This document shows positions 53,429 through 64,000 of a stretch of 64,000 bases of DNA, piece after piece. The position numbers were made by a program, and so were the translations under genes. This stretch comes from Sinonovacula constricta. Taxonomy: Eukaryota > Mollusca > Bivalvia > Cardiida > Solecurtidae. Position 1 is the stretch's first letter. The number at the start of each line of letters is the position of its first letter. The notes under the pieces are model-generated. The model saw only the letters and a list, made by a program, of their open reading frames with translations. It ran no database searches and was not told the origin of the DNA. Location: contig CM017556.1 of the NCBI GenBank assembly GCA_007844125.1, forward strand, positions 76,836,762-76,900,761, in the 5' to 3' direction.

Positions 53429-53809
53429 CAATCGGAACTCCTCGGGTAATTCCGTCCTCGGGACAATCATCCCTCGGATGTATATGGTGCAATAATATTA
53501 AAGAAATCACTATCGCTTTGTTCGCCGGAAGTCGGAAGAAGAACATGCCTAAGTAGTTCGCACAAAACATAGACGCTGCCATCGTTTAACAGCTGCGTGT
53601 CTGCTGCGCTGGGTAAATTAAAATAGGATGATTTAAATTTGAAGCCGCCGTACTGTAGTATCGTACTGTAGTGAGCCGTCATCCAAGTTGCCATCTTTGA
53701 TTTGACGCCTGTCACATAAAAAGTCCCATTTAGGGAAATGATAGAGGTAATCCGACTACCTACATACATCCGAGAGATGATTCGTGAATTATCCGAGGTG
53801 TTCCGATTG
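53429..53809. mobile_element. MITE (family A), copy 2, inserted in LINE ORF1
   Basis: A 381-bp copy of the element at 2055-2448 with imperfect TIRs of about 50 bp starting CAATCGGAAC and perfect CCATCCAAGG duplications. The ORF1 frame resumes and reaches a stop on the far side, so the insertion came after the LINE. Confidence 0.92.
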
Positions 53810-53819
53810 CCATCCAAGG

Positions 53820-54842
53820 GCGAAGAATAGTTTTGTCACCGGCGGACGTTCTAGGAGACTGCATTGAGCGATTTGGTGCCCTTGGGCGTGACGCACGGGA
53901 CGCACGGGACGGACAGGGTGATTTAGACTGCAGCCTTCTGTTGTGTGAGATGACAGACTCAGGTCTGGGACACTGTTGTTTCGGGACAGTAGGCTGAAGA
54001 CGATTCGCTTGTTGTCCCTGTGGAGCGCGTGGCATGTGATTCGTGCTGGATACCGTTTGATTAAGACTCGATGACGGGGTGCGGATACGATCACCGTGCA
54101 TGATGCGGTTCCAGTCAGGGAAGGCGTCAGCTACCACACGGCCGTCTTTCAAGATTTTTGCTGGAAACACCATGTGTACTTTGCTGTTTGGACACGACTG
54201 ACGTAATCTCTTGTACTCGGGCCATAGTGATTTGCGTGCATCGACTATCTCCCGGGGATAGTCTCTGTTGATGGTAAAGTGTGTACCCTTTAAACGATTG
54301 GCCTTGGATAACACATACTCAACATCACGTGTGTCAAGAAAGTTAGCAATTATCGGGCGAGACGCCCCCCTTTTATATGCCCCTAGCCTGTGTACACGGG
54401 GTGTTGCCATTACTGTGCTTATATCAAGCTTGTCTCGCAAGAAATCTGACAACATTGTAAAACAATTTTCATTTACACTCTCACTAAAACCATTAAAGAT
54501 GAGGTTGTTACGCCTGCTTCTTGCCTCTAAGTCAATAGTTTTATATTCCATGAACTTCAGCCTTGACTCGTGCTCATCTAGTTTTAGTTCCATACCCTCT
54601 AACTTACGTTAAAACACCAAGCACATATCAACTTTGCTCTCGATGGCGCACATTTTTGAAAACATCAAGGATTGTTTTGCATCAGCTGACAGTTTATCAA
54701 AATCCGATTTATCAAAATCAGTTTTACTCCCACGATACTGCGTGTCATCTGTCACTAACTGTCGATAATTCGTTACACCTGCGTATGCGTGAATGCACAC
54801 TGACATGACTGCAGAAAGATAACTTATCAAAATGGCCAACAC
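53820..54842 (-). pseudogene. LINE ORF1 protein (L1-type RNA-binding), broken
   Basis: From about 54771 the frame encodes a helical, probably coiled-coil region (MCAIESKVDMCLVF, then an in-frame TAA at about 54607, then KLEGMELKLDEHESRLKF). An RRM-like domain follows, opening RSRRNNLIFNGF, with PRVHRLGAYKR and RPIIANF. The C-terminal domain has AKILKDGRVVADAFPDW, then a basic Ser/Pro/Arg-rich tail. The order matches L1-type ORF1 proteins, which bind the element's RNA. The one stop and the MITE are the only breaks seen. Confidence 0.85.
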
Positions 54843-54984
54843 ACTTAATTAAATGTTTAAAATTTTACATTTTTAAGCGAATATCTCGATACCAAGGGCG
54901 ATTCGGATATCCGATGTATATCCGTTGACATCCCTAATGATTATTAAAAGTGAGGTGAAACTTTTATAAAAGAGTTGGATTTCA

Positions 54985-57275
54985 AATATGACATTGTCCC
55001 AGAGCTTGCGAGGCTGCCCAATGCAATTAGAAATAGACAATGAACCTAAGTTTGCGAGGCTGCCCTATTGAACGAGAAACAGTTATTGAACCCAAGCTGG
55101 CGGGGTAGTCCTATTCAATTTGGAGTAAACCATGACCTTAAGCTGGCAGGGTTGTCCTATTCAATTTGGAGTAAACCATGACCCTAAGCTGGCAGGGTTG
55201 TCCTATTCAATTTGGAGTAAACCATGACCTTAAGCTGGCGATGATGCCCTTTTTCAATTAGCGGTAGACGTTGACCCTAAGCTGGCATGGGTGTCCTATT
55301 GACTGTAAAATAAAGATTGACCGTAAGCTGTCGAGACTGGTCTTTTCAATAAGAAATAGACATTTACCGTAATCCGGCAAGGCTGCCCTATTCAATACTG
55401 CCCAATTTGTTCTTCTATGCTAATATTATTTTATCACTATCTATTATTTTAAATTGTATGACTACAAAAAATATTGTTAATATTTTATGCCAAATAAATT
55501 TGTTCTGTACATAAGAAATAGACATTGACCGTAATCTGGCAGCCGAATAGACATTGACCGTTATCTGGATCGGCTGCCCTATTCAATAATGCCCTATTTG
55601 TTCTTCTATGCTAATATTAATTTCATCACTATCTATTATTTTAAATTGTATGACTACAAATATTGTTAATATTTTATGCCAATAAAATGTGTTCTGTACA
55701 TAAGAAATAGACCCTATTACATTGACCCTAAGCTGGCGAGGCTGCCCTATTCAGTTAGGAACGAACATTGACTCTTAGCTGGCGAGACTGTCCTATTCAG
55801 TTTGGAACAAACATTGCCCCTAAGCTGGCGAGACTGCCCTATTCAGTGAGAAGTAGACATTGAGCTGGCGAGGCTGCCCTTTTCAATTTAGAACAAACAT
55901 TTTCAGTAAGGTGGCGAGACAGCCTTATTCAATTTGGAATAGACATTGATCGTAAGCTTGCGATGCTTGTCTATGCAATATGGAAAATATATTGACTCTA
56001 AGCTGGCGAGGATGTCCTATTTATTTTGGAATGCACATCGACGTAAGCTGGCGAGGCGCCCTTTTCTATTTGGAATACAGATGGGGCGTAAGCTGGCGAG
56101 GCCGACGTTTTCAATGTGGAATAATTACTGACCCTAACCTGCCGAGACTGCTTGGAATAGACATTGACATGAAGGTGCGAGGTTGGCGTATTTAATTTGG
56201 AATAGACATTGACATGACGGTGCGAGTTTAGCGTATTTAATTTGGAATAGACATTGACATGAAGGTGTGAGGTTGGCGTATTTAATTTGGAATAGACATT
56301 GACATGAAGGTGCGAGGTTGGCGTATTTAATTTGGAATAGACATTGACATGAAGGTGCGAGGTTGGCGTATTTAATTTGGAATAGACATTGACATGAAGG
56401 TGCGAGGTTGGCGTATTTAATTTGGAATAGACATTGACATGACGGTGCGAGGTTGGCGAATTTAATTTGGAATAGACATTGACCTTAAGCTTACGAGGCT
56501 GCCCTACTAAATGAGGAATATAATTGTTATGTGGCAAGGCTGCCATATTTAATGAAGAGGAGACATTGACTGTAACGTGGCGAGGCTGCCCAATCAATTG
56601 GGAATTGGCATAGACCCTCAGCCTGCGATGCTACTCTATTCATTTGAAATAGATAGTGACCACAAGCGAGGTTGCCCTTCTCCAATTGGAATAAACATTG
56701 ACGGAAAGGTAGCGAGGCTGCCCTTTTTAATTTGCAACAGACATTGACCCTAAGGTGGCGAGCCTGCTCTCTTCAGTTTGGAATAATCCTTTACGCTAAG
56801 CTAGCGAGGCTAACTATTTAGTGAGTAAAAGTTAATGACTGTACGATGACGACGCTGTTCTATTCAATTTGGCATAAACACTGACCCTACGCAGCCAAGT
56901 CTGCCGTATTCAATTTGCAAGAAACATTGGCCGTAGGCTGGCGAGACTGCTCTTATTAATTTGGACAAGACAATGACCCTACGCTGGCCATGCTGCCTTA
57001 TTCAATTTGGAATAAACATTGACCGTACAGTGGCGAGGCTTCCGTAGTAAATTTGGAACGGAAACTGGTCGTAGCTTGCGAGGCTACCTTTTTCATTTTG
57101 GAGAAGACATTGATCTTAAGCTAGCGAGACTGTCCTATTCAATCTGGAATAGACATTGGCCATAAGCGGGTGAGGGTTCCCAATTCGGTTTGGAATAAAC
57201 ATTGACCGTAAGGTGGCGAGGCTGCCTAACTGAATTTGGAATAGACATTGACCCTAAGCTGGCAAGCAAAAAATT
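54985..57275. repeat. Minisatellite of about 46 bp (CTAAGCTGGCGAGGCTGCCC), about 2.3 kb
   Basis: Units read TTGACCCTAAGCTGGCGAGG then CTGCCCTATTCAATTTGGAA and TAGACA. The array is strongly diverged overall. At 56155-56480 seven units have been homogenised to exactly 45 bp with GACATGAAGGTGCGAGGTTG. Because 45 is a multiple of three this produces an open minus-strand frame with a 15-residue repeat, which is an artefact. A block of about 120 bp unrelated to the unit is duplicated at 55395-55515 and 55580-55700. Confidence 0.92.
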
Positions 57276-57365
57276 GGAAAGAATTCCACTACAATTTGAG
57301 CCGAAATAACATACGGCCAACAAGTTATGTAAAATCTAAAGGGGCAGTTGAAACCTGCATGTGGA

Positions 57366-60110
57366 TTATCTTCCAGATATTGTTGCTGTCCTCCTTTATG
57401 TTGTTGCTGTCCTCCTATATGTTGTTGCTGTCCTCCTATATGTTGTTGCTGTCCTTCTATATGTTGTTGCTGTCCTCCTATGTGGTGTTGCTGTCCTCCT
57501 TTATGTTGTTGATGTTCTCCTAGATTTTGTTGATGTACTCCTAGATCTTGCTGATGTCCTCCTATATCTTGTTGATGTCCTCCTATATCGTGCTAATGTC
57601 CTTCTAGATACAATCGATGTGTATGTGGATGTTGATAGCGTCCTTCTATATCTTGTTGTCCACTTCGATGTTGTTGATGTTCTCCTATATGTTGTTGATG
57701 TCCTCCTATATTCTGTTTATGCCCTCCTAGATATTGTTGATGTCCTCCTATATTCTGTTGATGTCCTCCTAGATATTGTTGATGTCCTCCTATATTCTGT
57801 TGATGTCCTCCTAGATATTGTTGATGTCCTCCTAGATATTGTTGATGTCCTCCTATATTCTGCTGATGTCCTCCTAGATATTGTTGATGTCCTCCTATAT
57901 TCTGTTGATGTCCTCCTAGATATTGTTGATGTCCTCCTAGATATTGTTGATGTCCTCCTATATTCTGCTGATGTCCTCCTAGATATTGTTGATGTCCTCC
58001 TAGATATTGCTGATGTCCTCCTATATTCTGCTGATGTCCTCCTATATCTTGTTGATGTCCTCCAATATTCTGCTGATGTCCTCCTATATCTTGTTGATGT
58101 CCTCCTAAATTCTGTTGATGTCCTCCTAGATATTGTTGATGTCCTCCTAGATATTGTTGATGTCCTCCTATATTCTGCTGATGTCCTCCTAGATATTGTT
58201 GATGTCCTCCTAGATATTGTTGATGTCCTTCTAGATATTGCTGATGTCCTCCTAGGTATTGTTGATGTCCTCCTAGATATTGCTGATGTCCTCCTAGATA
58301 TTGCTGATGTCCTCCTAGGTATTGTTGATGTCCTTCTAGATATTGCTGATGTCCTCCTAGATATTGTTGATGTCCTCCTAGATATTGTTGATGTCCTTCT
58401 AGATATTGCTGATGTCCTCCTAGGTATTGTTGATGTCCTTCTAGATCTTGTTGATGTCATCCTAGATATTGTTGATGTCCTCCTAAATATTGTTGATGTC
58501 CTCCTAAATATTGTTCATGTCCTCCTATATGCTGTTGATGTCCTCCTACATGCTGTTGATGTCCTCCTAGATATTGTTGATGTCCTCCTAAATATTGTTG
58601 ATGTCCTCCTATCTATTGTTGATGTCCTCCTAGATATTGTTGATGTCCTCCTATATATTGTTGATGTCCTCCTAAATATTGTTGATGTCCTCCTAGATAT
58701 TGTTGATGTCCTCCTATATGCTGTTGATGTCCTCCTAGATATTGTTGATGTCCTCCTTAATATTGTTGATGTCCTCCTAGATATTGTTGATGTCCTCCTA
58801 TATCTTGTTGATGTCCTCCTAGATATTGTTGATCTCTTCCTAGATATTGTTGATGTCCTCCTAGATATTGCTGATGTCCTCCTTGATATTGTTGATGTCC
58901 TCCTAGATATTGTTGATCTCCTCCTAGATATTGTTGATGTCCTCCTAGATCTTGCTGATGTCCTTCTAGATATTGCTGATGTCATCCTAGATATTGTTGA
59001 TGTCCTCCTATATGCTGTTAATGTATTCCTAGATATTGTTGATGTCCTCCTATATCTTGTTGATGTCCTCCTAGGTATTGTTGATATCCTTCTAGATATT
59101 GTTGATGTCCTCCTATATCCTGTTGATGTCCTCCTAGATCTTGCTAATGTCCTCCTAGATATTGTTGATGTCCTCCTATATCTTGTTGATGTCCTCCTAG
59201 ATATTGTTGATGTCCTCCTAGATATTGTTGATGTCCTATAAGATATTGTTGATGTCCTCCTAGATCTTGCTGATGTCCTCCTAGATATTGTTGATGTCCT
59301 CCTAGATATTGTTGATGTCCTCCTAGATATTGTTGATGTCCTCCTATATCTTGTTGATGTCCTCCTAGGTATTGTTGATGTCCTTCTAGATATTGTTGAT
59401 GTCCTCCTATATCCTGTTGATGTCCTCCTAGATATTGTTGTTCTCCTCCTAGATATTGTTGATGTCCTCCTAGATCTTGCTGATGTCCTCCTATATCCTG
59501 TTGATGTCCTCCTAGATACTGTTGATGTCCTTCTAGATCTTGCTCATGTCCTCCTAGATATTGTTGATGTCCTCCTAGATACTGTTGATGTCCTCCTACA
59601 TCTTGCTCATGTCCTCCTAGATATTGTTGATGTCCTCCTAGATACTGTTGATGTCCTCCTATATATTGTTGATGTCCTCCTAGATACTGTTGATGTCCTT
59701 CTAGATATTGTTGATGTCCTCCTATATGCTGTTGATGTCCTCCTAGATATTGTTGTTCTCCTCCTAGATATTGTTGATGTCCTCCTAGATCTTGCTGATG
59801 TCCTCCTATATCCTGTTGATGTCCTCCTAGATACTGTTGATGTCCTTCTAGATCTTGCTCATGTCCTCCTAGATATTGTTGATGTCCTCCTACATCTTGC
59901 TCATGTCCTCCTAGATATTGTTGATGTCCTCCTAGATATTGTTGATGTCCTCCTAGATACTGTTGATGTCCTCCTAGATCTTGTTGATGTCTTCCTTGAT
60001 GTTATTTATATCTGCTATATTTTTGATGTCCTTCTAGATTTTCTTATTGCTATCCAAGAACTTGTAGATGTCCGCTATATCTTGTTGATGTCTTCGTATA
60101 TCTTGTTGTC
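57366..60110. repeat. 21-bp minisatellite (TGATGTCCTCCTAGATATTG), about 2.7 kb, about 130 units
   Basis: Begins with GCTGTCCTCC variants and becomes GATGTCCTCCTAGATATTGT. Because the unit is 21 bp and lacks stops in two frames, it stays open for 626 codons on the plus strand (VDVLLDI repeated) and for long stretches on the minus strand (RRTSTIS repeated). No start context, splice sites or neighbouring gene support translation. Confidence 0.93.
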
Positions 60111-61725
60111 TGTGGTACTGATCCCATAACATTACGATAATAATTTCAAGGGGTTGAAACAAGACCTTGTGAAAGCAAAATAATAGCTTTTTAGAAGCAG
60201 CCACTAGGAGTCAGAAACCGCTTAGCCACAAAGACACGGATAAACTAACAATAATATTTTTTCTTCTGGTAAATAATGATGAAAAACAATAATGTAATTG
60301 CATAATTATGTCATAAAAATAGGGTTTTCAGTCAGATTCGAGGTCCATATTTAGCGAAATTCTTATTGCGTTAAAATAAATTTGCCCGAATATCTTATGA
60401 AAAAGTTCTAACATGGAGACAATATAAATTGTAGTATAGATGAATCGTCGAATATCACCTAAATATCGCAGATGTATCTGCAGAGAACTCTTACATAATT
60501 AATAATATATACCGCAGTGTTTAAACAAATACTGTTTAACTTTATTTATGGCTACAGATTTGCAAAAAAACCCACAACAACAACAACAACAACAACAAAA
60601 AACGACACAACAAAACAAAAAACAAAAAACACAAAAAAAACACCCCAAAACAACACACTTTTATAACGACTTTTGTATAAATCAGAAGCTTAAAAAGTTT
60701 ACTTCATTTACCCCGTATTCGTTCATCACAGAAGTAGTATAATCCATGCCAACTAAATATGATGCATTATAGCGTCTTCATTTTAACCATTTTCTTTTCA
60801 TTGAAATATTTAAGACATATACAAATGCAATAGAATATATACATGATGAGGTTAAACAATGTCGAAAAACAACATGCACGATGCATTAATATACGGAAAG
60901 ACGTATATAAAGTTTAACAAACACTACTTAATAACACCACCACCACCACTACAAAAACACGAATTAAAATAACAAATTGCGAAAACAGACCAAAATTGTA
61001 ACACGCGACAAAGAATTGTTATGATGGTAACAAAGGACAAAAGTTTACTGTATTTTTATGTAAGGTTACTGGTTTCCATCCCCGTGACCTGCTTTTTGCT
61101 AGATTTCATTGCTCTTATTCATATAACAGGGCAAAAACGTCTTGTCATTGTCTTACCCACGAAACTGTATACATTTGAACATACCACTGTTCTTATTGAA
61201 ACCGGATGAAAAATAAATTCACGATATCTTCCTGTGCCCTTTTGACGTAGAGAAACGTTATTGAAACTTGAGATTTTCCTTAATAAGAAAAGGTGCGTAA
61301 AATATTGTCATTGTACTGACGCACATGGACTAAGGAAATAAATAAAGCGTATCTCTCTCAGTTTGGTGTTTACATTGACTTTGTGTAGGCTATCTAACAC
61401 GGACCTTGGAATATTAAAGGACGCAAACGTCGCAAGTTTTTCTGGTTTTACTGTTGTTACTTTAATAACAGTTGCATATGAATACGTGAACGTCTTAAAG
61501 GAAAGATTCACTCGAACAATGTAATTGGCAGGTCATTGAGAAACACGTGAGTTGTCTCAAGAACAAACATAAGACTGATTCAATGAAGCCGAAAGCAAAT
61601 AAACACTATATAACTTTATTGGACTTTGATTATACAGAAAATGGTGGATATGGTCTTTAATTGGTACATGTTTCCTTAGCATATGTAAAAGATACCGCAA
61701 ACATTTCACTGGCAAACACACGAAG
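60111..61725. other. No gene recognised; upstream region of the GPCR
   Basis: Contains a (CAA)n stretch at 60575-60600 with an A-rich tail to about 60640, and an ACCACCACC run at 60940. Probably holds the GPCR promoter or 5' UTR, but no clear TATA box was seen. Confidence 0.45.
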
Positions 61726-62856
61726 ATGATAAACAATATGGATACCAATCTTAAATCTGATGGCGAGTTGCAAGATGCACTGAATGCAGAAGAGGTGGCA
61801 AGATTAATTCCCCTGCTGTGTTATCTGTCGATAATTTTGTTAACAGGATTTCCGGGAAACGTGCTAGTCATACTTGTGTATCGTCGAAACTATCACCATT
61901 CTAACACCAAATTGTTCGTCTTTTGGCTTGCGATTATTGACCTTATGAACTGCACCATCCTCTGTTTAGAAATCTTCAACGTCGTGCATCCAGTCAACTA
62001 CCCGGACGAGTATTTATGCAAGATCACAATCTTTTGCACCTTATGGCCAACGCTCGTGTCTGGTATGTCGTTATGTGCAATCAGTTTCGAGAGGTATCGC
62101 AAGGTTTGCAAACCATTGGCGTGGCAGATTTCCAGCAGGACAGCGAAAATTATGTGTCTAGCAATCGTCGGACTATGCTTTCTTCTCTCCTGGCCTTCAC
62201 TAATATTATTCGGATTACGAGAAGTGTCAATACATAGCAATAACATAACTGGACATGAATGTAATTTTAAAAACCAGTATGACGACACAGCAAGCTTGAA
62301 GATATATAGTGGATTATTGTGGATAACGTACGTGTCCTGCTTGACTGTTATAGTTGTATACTACACCATGATAGGTAGAAAAATTTATTCCCAACTACAG
62401 GGCAGGCAGGCCATGCCAGTTCCGAGTGCATCTTTTAACAGTCAAACCAGTAGTGAAAAAGAGACGAATTTTGTGACAGAAGAATCGCTGTCAACATCTT
62501 CTGCCTTTGAATTGCGACAAAGTCGCGTGGTAAGCAAGGCCGTGTATACGGCTAAACTTCCCATCTCTCGCCGGACCAGAACTAGACAGACTCAGGCCAA
62601 TAAATCAGCGTTCATTATGTTTATTATCTCTCTTGTCCTCGTGATCAGCTTCATACCGTACCTCATTCTACGTCTCGTTGAATCTATGGACAAGACATTC
62701 GTCAGCAACATGAGCGATACAGGCCGCGTCACATACAGATTCTTCCTACGGTCTTATTTTCTGAACTGTGCTTCTAACCCATTCATTTACTGTATCTGCC
62801 TCCCGCAGTTCCGTAATGATGTTATGGAAATACTTTCTCACCTCTGTAAGCGATAG
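61726..62856 (+). CDS. Class A (rhodopsin-like) G protein-coupled receptor, intronless, 376 aa
   Basis: A seven-helix plasma-membrane receptor; ligand unknown. Landmarks in order: helix 1 with GFPGNVLVILVY (about residues 41-52), helix 2 LAIIDL, the helix 3 Cys (YLCKITIFC), ERYRKVCKPL in place of DRY, helix 4 with SWP, extracellular loop 2 with sequon NIT and GHEC (the disulphide partner), a helix 5 region with LLWITYVSCLTVIVVYY, a long Ser-rich third intracellular loop, helix 6 FIIS...FIPYLIL, and helix 7 NCASNPFIYCICLP with NPxxY. A short tail ends SHLCKR, with a possible palmitoylated Cys. Two ATGs compete: 61726 and 61738, the second in a better context (AATATGG). Peptide receptors are the likeliest relatives. 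A polyadenylation signal follows. Confidence 0.95.
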   Translation: MINNMDTNLKSDGELQDALNAEEVARLIPLLCYLSIILLTGFPGNVLVILVYRRNYHHSNTKLFVFWLAIIDLMNCTILCLEIFNVVHPVNYPDEYLCKITIFCTLWPTLVSGMSLCAISFERYRKVCKPLAWQISSRTAKIMCLAIVGLCFLLSWPSLILFGLREVSIHSNNITGHECNFKNQYDDTASLKIYSGLLWITYVSCLTVIVVYYTMIGRKIYSQLQGRQAMPVPSASFNSQTSSEKETNFVTEESLSTSSAFELRQSRVVSKAVYTAKLPISRRTRTRQTQANKSAFIMFIISLVLVISFIPYLILRLVESMDKTFVSNMSDTGRVTYRFFLRSYFLNCASNPFIYCICLPQFRNDVMEILSHLCKR

Positions 62857-64000
62857 AGATTTTTAATGTTTCACTATACTTTCCATGAGTAATTGGTATC
62901 GGGTTTACTTAATATTGTAGACTGTGGTTAGAATGATTCTCTTGATAGAAGATTGTTTTTACAACCAATAAATAGGATCCTACTGATAAATAGAAAAAGG
63001 TTGACTGTACAGTAACGTTTCTTATTAGTAGAAAGCTCCGGTTTGAACTGTTTTAAAGATATAGATATACTGAACACTATCAAGACCATAGTACCTGACG
63101 GATTGGACTATTTGAGATGATTCACCAGTTTAAAAATAAGACGTCTTTGTAGCTACCAACCAGATTACAATCGTGCCCACAACGAGTATCATTTCACGTG
63201 TTTTATTTGTGAGGTTAAACAATACCTGTTATTATTGACATTAACTTAGTGAACCTTCCACGTGTATTTGTCAGATTTTGACGGTGATATTAAATTATGA
63301 CATTGTTGCATTTCAAGTAATAAATGGCTCATGGAGAGGCTATGCACCAGCACGGGAGGACATCCCATTTGGTTTCCTTTTCACCGTAATCATTTATATA
63401 ACGGCCAAGGCTAATCGTGACAGATGCATCAGCCCAAACAAGAATGACTTAAACAAACTTTTATTTAAGGTTTGTTAAATTTTCTCTGTTTTGCAGATAA
63501 GTAATGAAATAAAGACCACTTCTATAATAATTGTTACTGTTACTATTGTTGTATTAGATACTAACGAAAACATTGAATAAAACCAATAAAGCTATTTTAT
63601 AAAAGTCATTGAATATTTAATTATTTATCACAACATGCGTTTAAAATCCTATTAACATTTGCTTAGTTTGTCATCAATATTTCAGACACTGACGGTTGCA
63701 GTCCGATATGGCATGTTTTATATAAGGGAAAACACAGAATATTTTCATTAAATTATAATTTTAATTAATTGTATTTAGCTAATGATGGTTGAAGTTAATT
63801 ACGACAAACTTAATGTTTAAGCTAGCTAAACCTCCGTGAACACGGCAACATAAAATTATAGCAACTTAAATTTTAATTAAATATCGGTTGATTTAAATGG
63901 ACTTGTTCACAGTTGGTCAAATTGTCGTTGTCTGAGAAGTTTGCTCCAACATCCACCCATTTATTGCTGATTTTTCCGTCACTTTTAACTCGATGTTTTT
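62857..64000. other. 3' side of the GPCR; nothing further recognised
   Basis: AT-rich. Open frames such as 63278-63478 lack a family signature. Confidence 0.5.
62967..62972 (+). terminator. Polyadenylation signal of the GPCR gene
   Basis: AATAAA 110 bp after the stop codon, in a suitable position for a short 3' UTR. Confidence 0.55.

Larger units (their letters stand above)
52100..54842 (-). mobile_element. Non-LTR retrotransposon with ORF1 and endonuclease, lacking reverse transcriptase, split by a MITE
   Basis: Minus-strand order is ORF1 (54842-53820), an inserted MITE (53429-53809), the ORF1 end, then the ORF2 endonuclease (about 53310-52100). Sequence stops being recognisable before any reverse transcriptase motif. 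LINEs are usually truncated at the 5' end; here the 5' part is retained and the 3' part is missing. Stops and frameshifts show that it is dead. Confidence 0.85.

Noticed and set aside
55998..56597. 199-codon minus-strand frame with a 15-residue repeat
   Set aside because: Produced by the homogenised 45-bp satellite units.
57361..59241. 626-codon plus-strand open frame
   Set aside because: It is a 21-bp satellite whose unit is a multiple of three and lacks stops; the opposite strand is open for the same reason. No start context, splice sites or domain.
60548..60742. Gln-rich 64-codon frame
   Set aside because: Caused by a (CAA)n run followed by A-rich sequence.

Overview
The window looks like nuclear DNA of an invertebrate animal, most likely a bivalve mollusc. 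The grounds are AT-rich sequence, long introns with GT-AG borders, very many minisatellites and small inverted-repeat transposons, tRNA-derived SINEs, and repeats containing CCGTCCGTCCG or CAGACCGA tracts that I remember from bivalve genomes. The species cannot be told from the sequence alone. Gene density is low, and only two complete protein-coding genes can be supported.

Layout. 0-4 kb (minus strand): start of a secreted sushi/CCP-domain protein. It has a signal-peptide exon at 3.8 kb and a CCP exon at 0.55-0.79 kb, and continues past the left edge. 5.8-9.2 kb: two divergent inverted arms, each with a homologous 7-codon first-exon-like module, around an AT-rich interior. 9.6-16.4 kb: inverted-repeat elements, one of them flanked by TTAA, and a SINE. 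18.4-35.9 kb (minus strand): a complete NADPH oxidase (NOX) gene. Its 18 coding exons were assembled by eye from splice sites and NOX homology; all phases agree and give 536 codons plus a stop. Its introns hold a MITE, SINEs, minisatellites, a heat-shock-element cluster on the opposite strand, and a minisatellite whose unit is copied from the end of exon 11 and its splice donor.

37-46 kb: trinucleotide repeats, one SINE, two weak exon candidates and a 1.2 kb minisatellite. 46.4-47.7 kb: decayed hAT (ZBED-type) transposase. 48.66-50.2 kb: a complete non-autonomous PIF/Harbinger element with terminal inverted repeats, a TGA target duplication, a truncated transposase and helically phased 11-bp subterminal arrays. 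52.1-54.8 kb: a non-LTR retrotransposon with ORF1 and endonuclease but no reverse transcriptase, interrupted by a 381-bp MITE that also has a copy at 2.1 kb. 55-60.1 kb: two adjoining minisatellites, of about 46 bp and 21 bp. 61.7-62.9 kb (plus strand): an intronless class A GPCR.

The genes do not form a shared pathway. The NOX would transfer electrons from NADPH across a membrane to oxygen, the GPCR is an orphan receptor, and the sushi protein is secreted or anchored outside the cell. Most of the rest is mobile-element and satellite turnover, and some of it touches gene structure directly.
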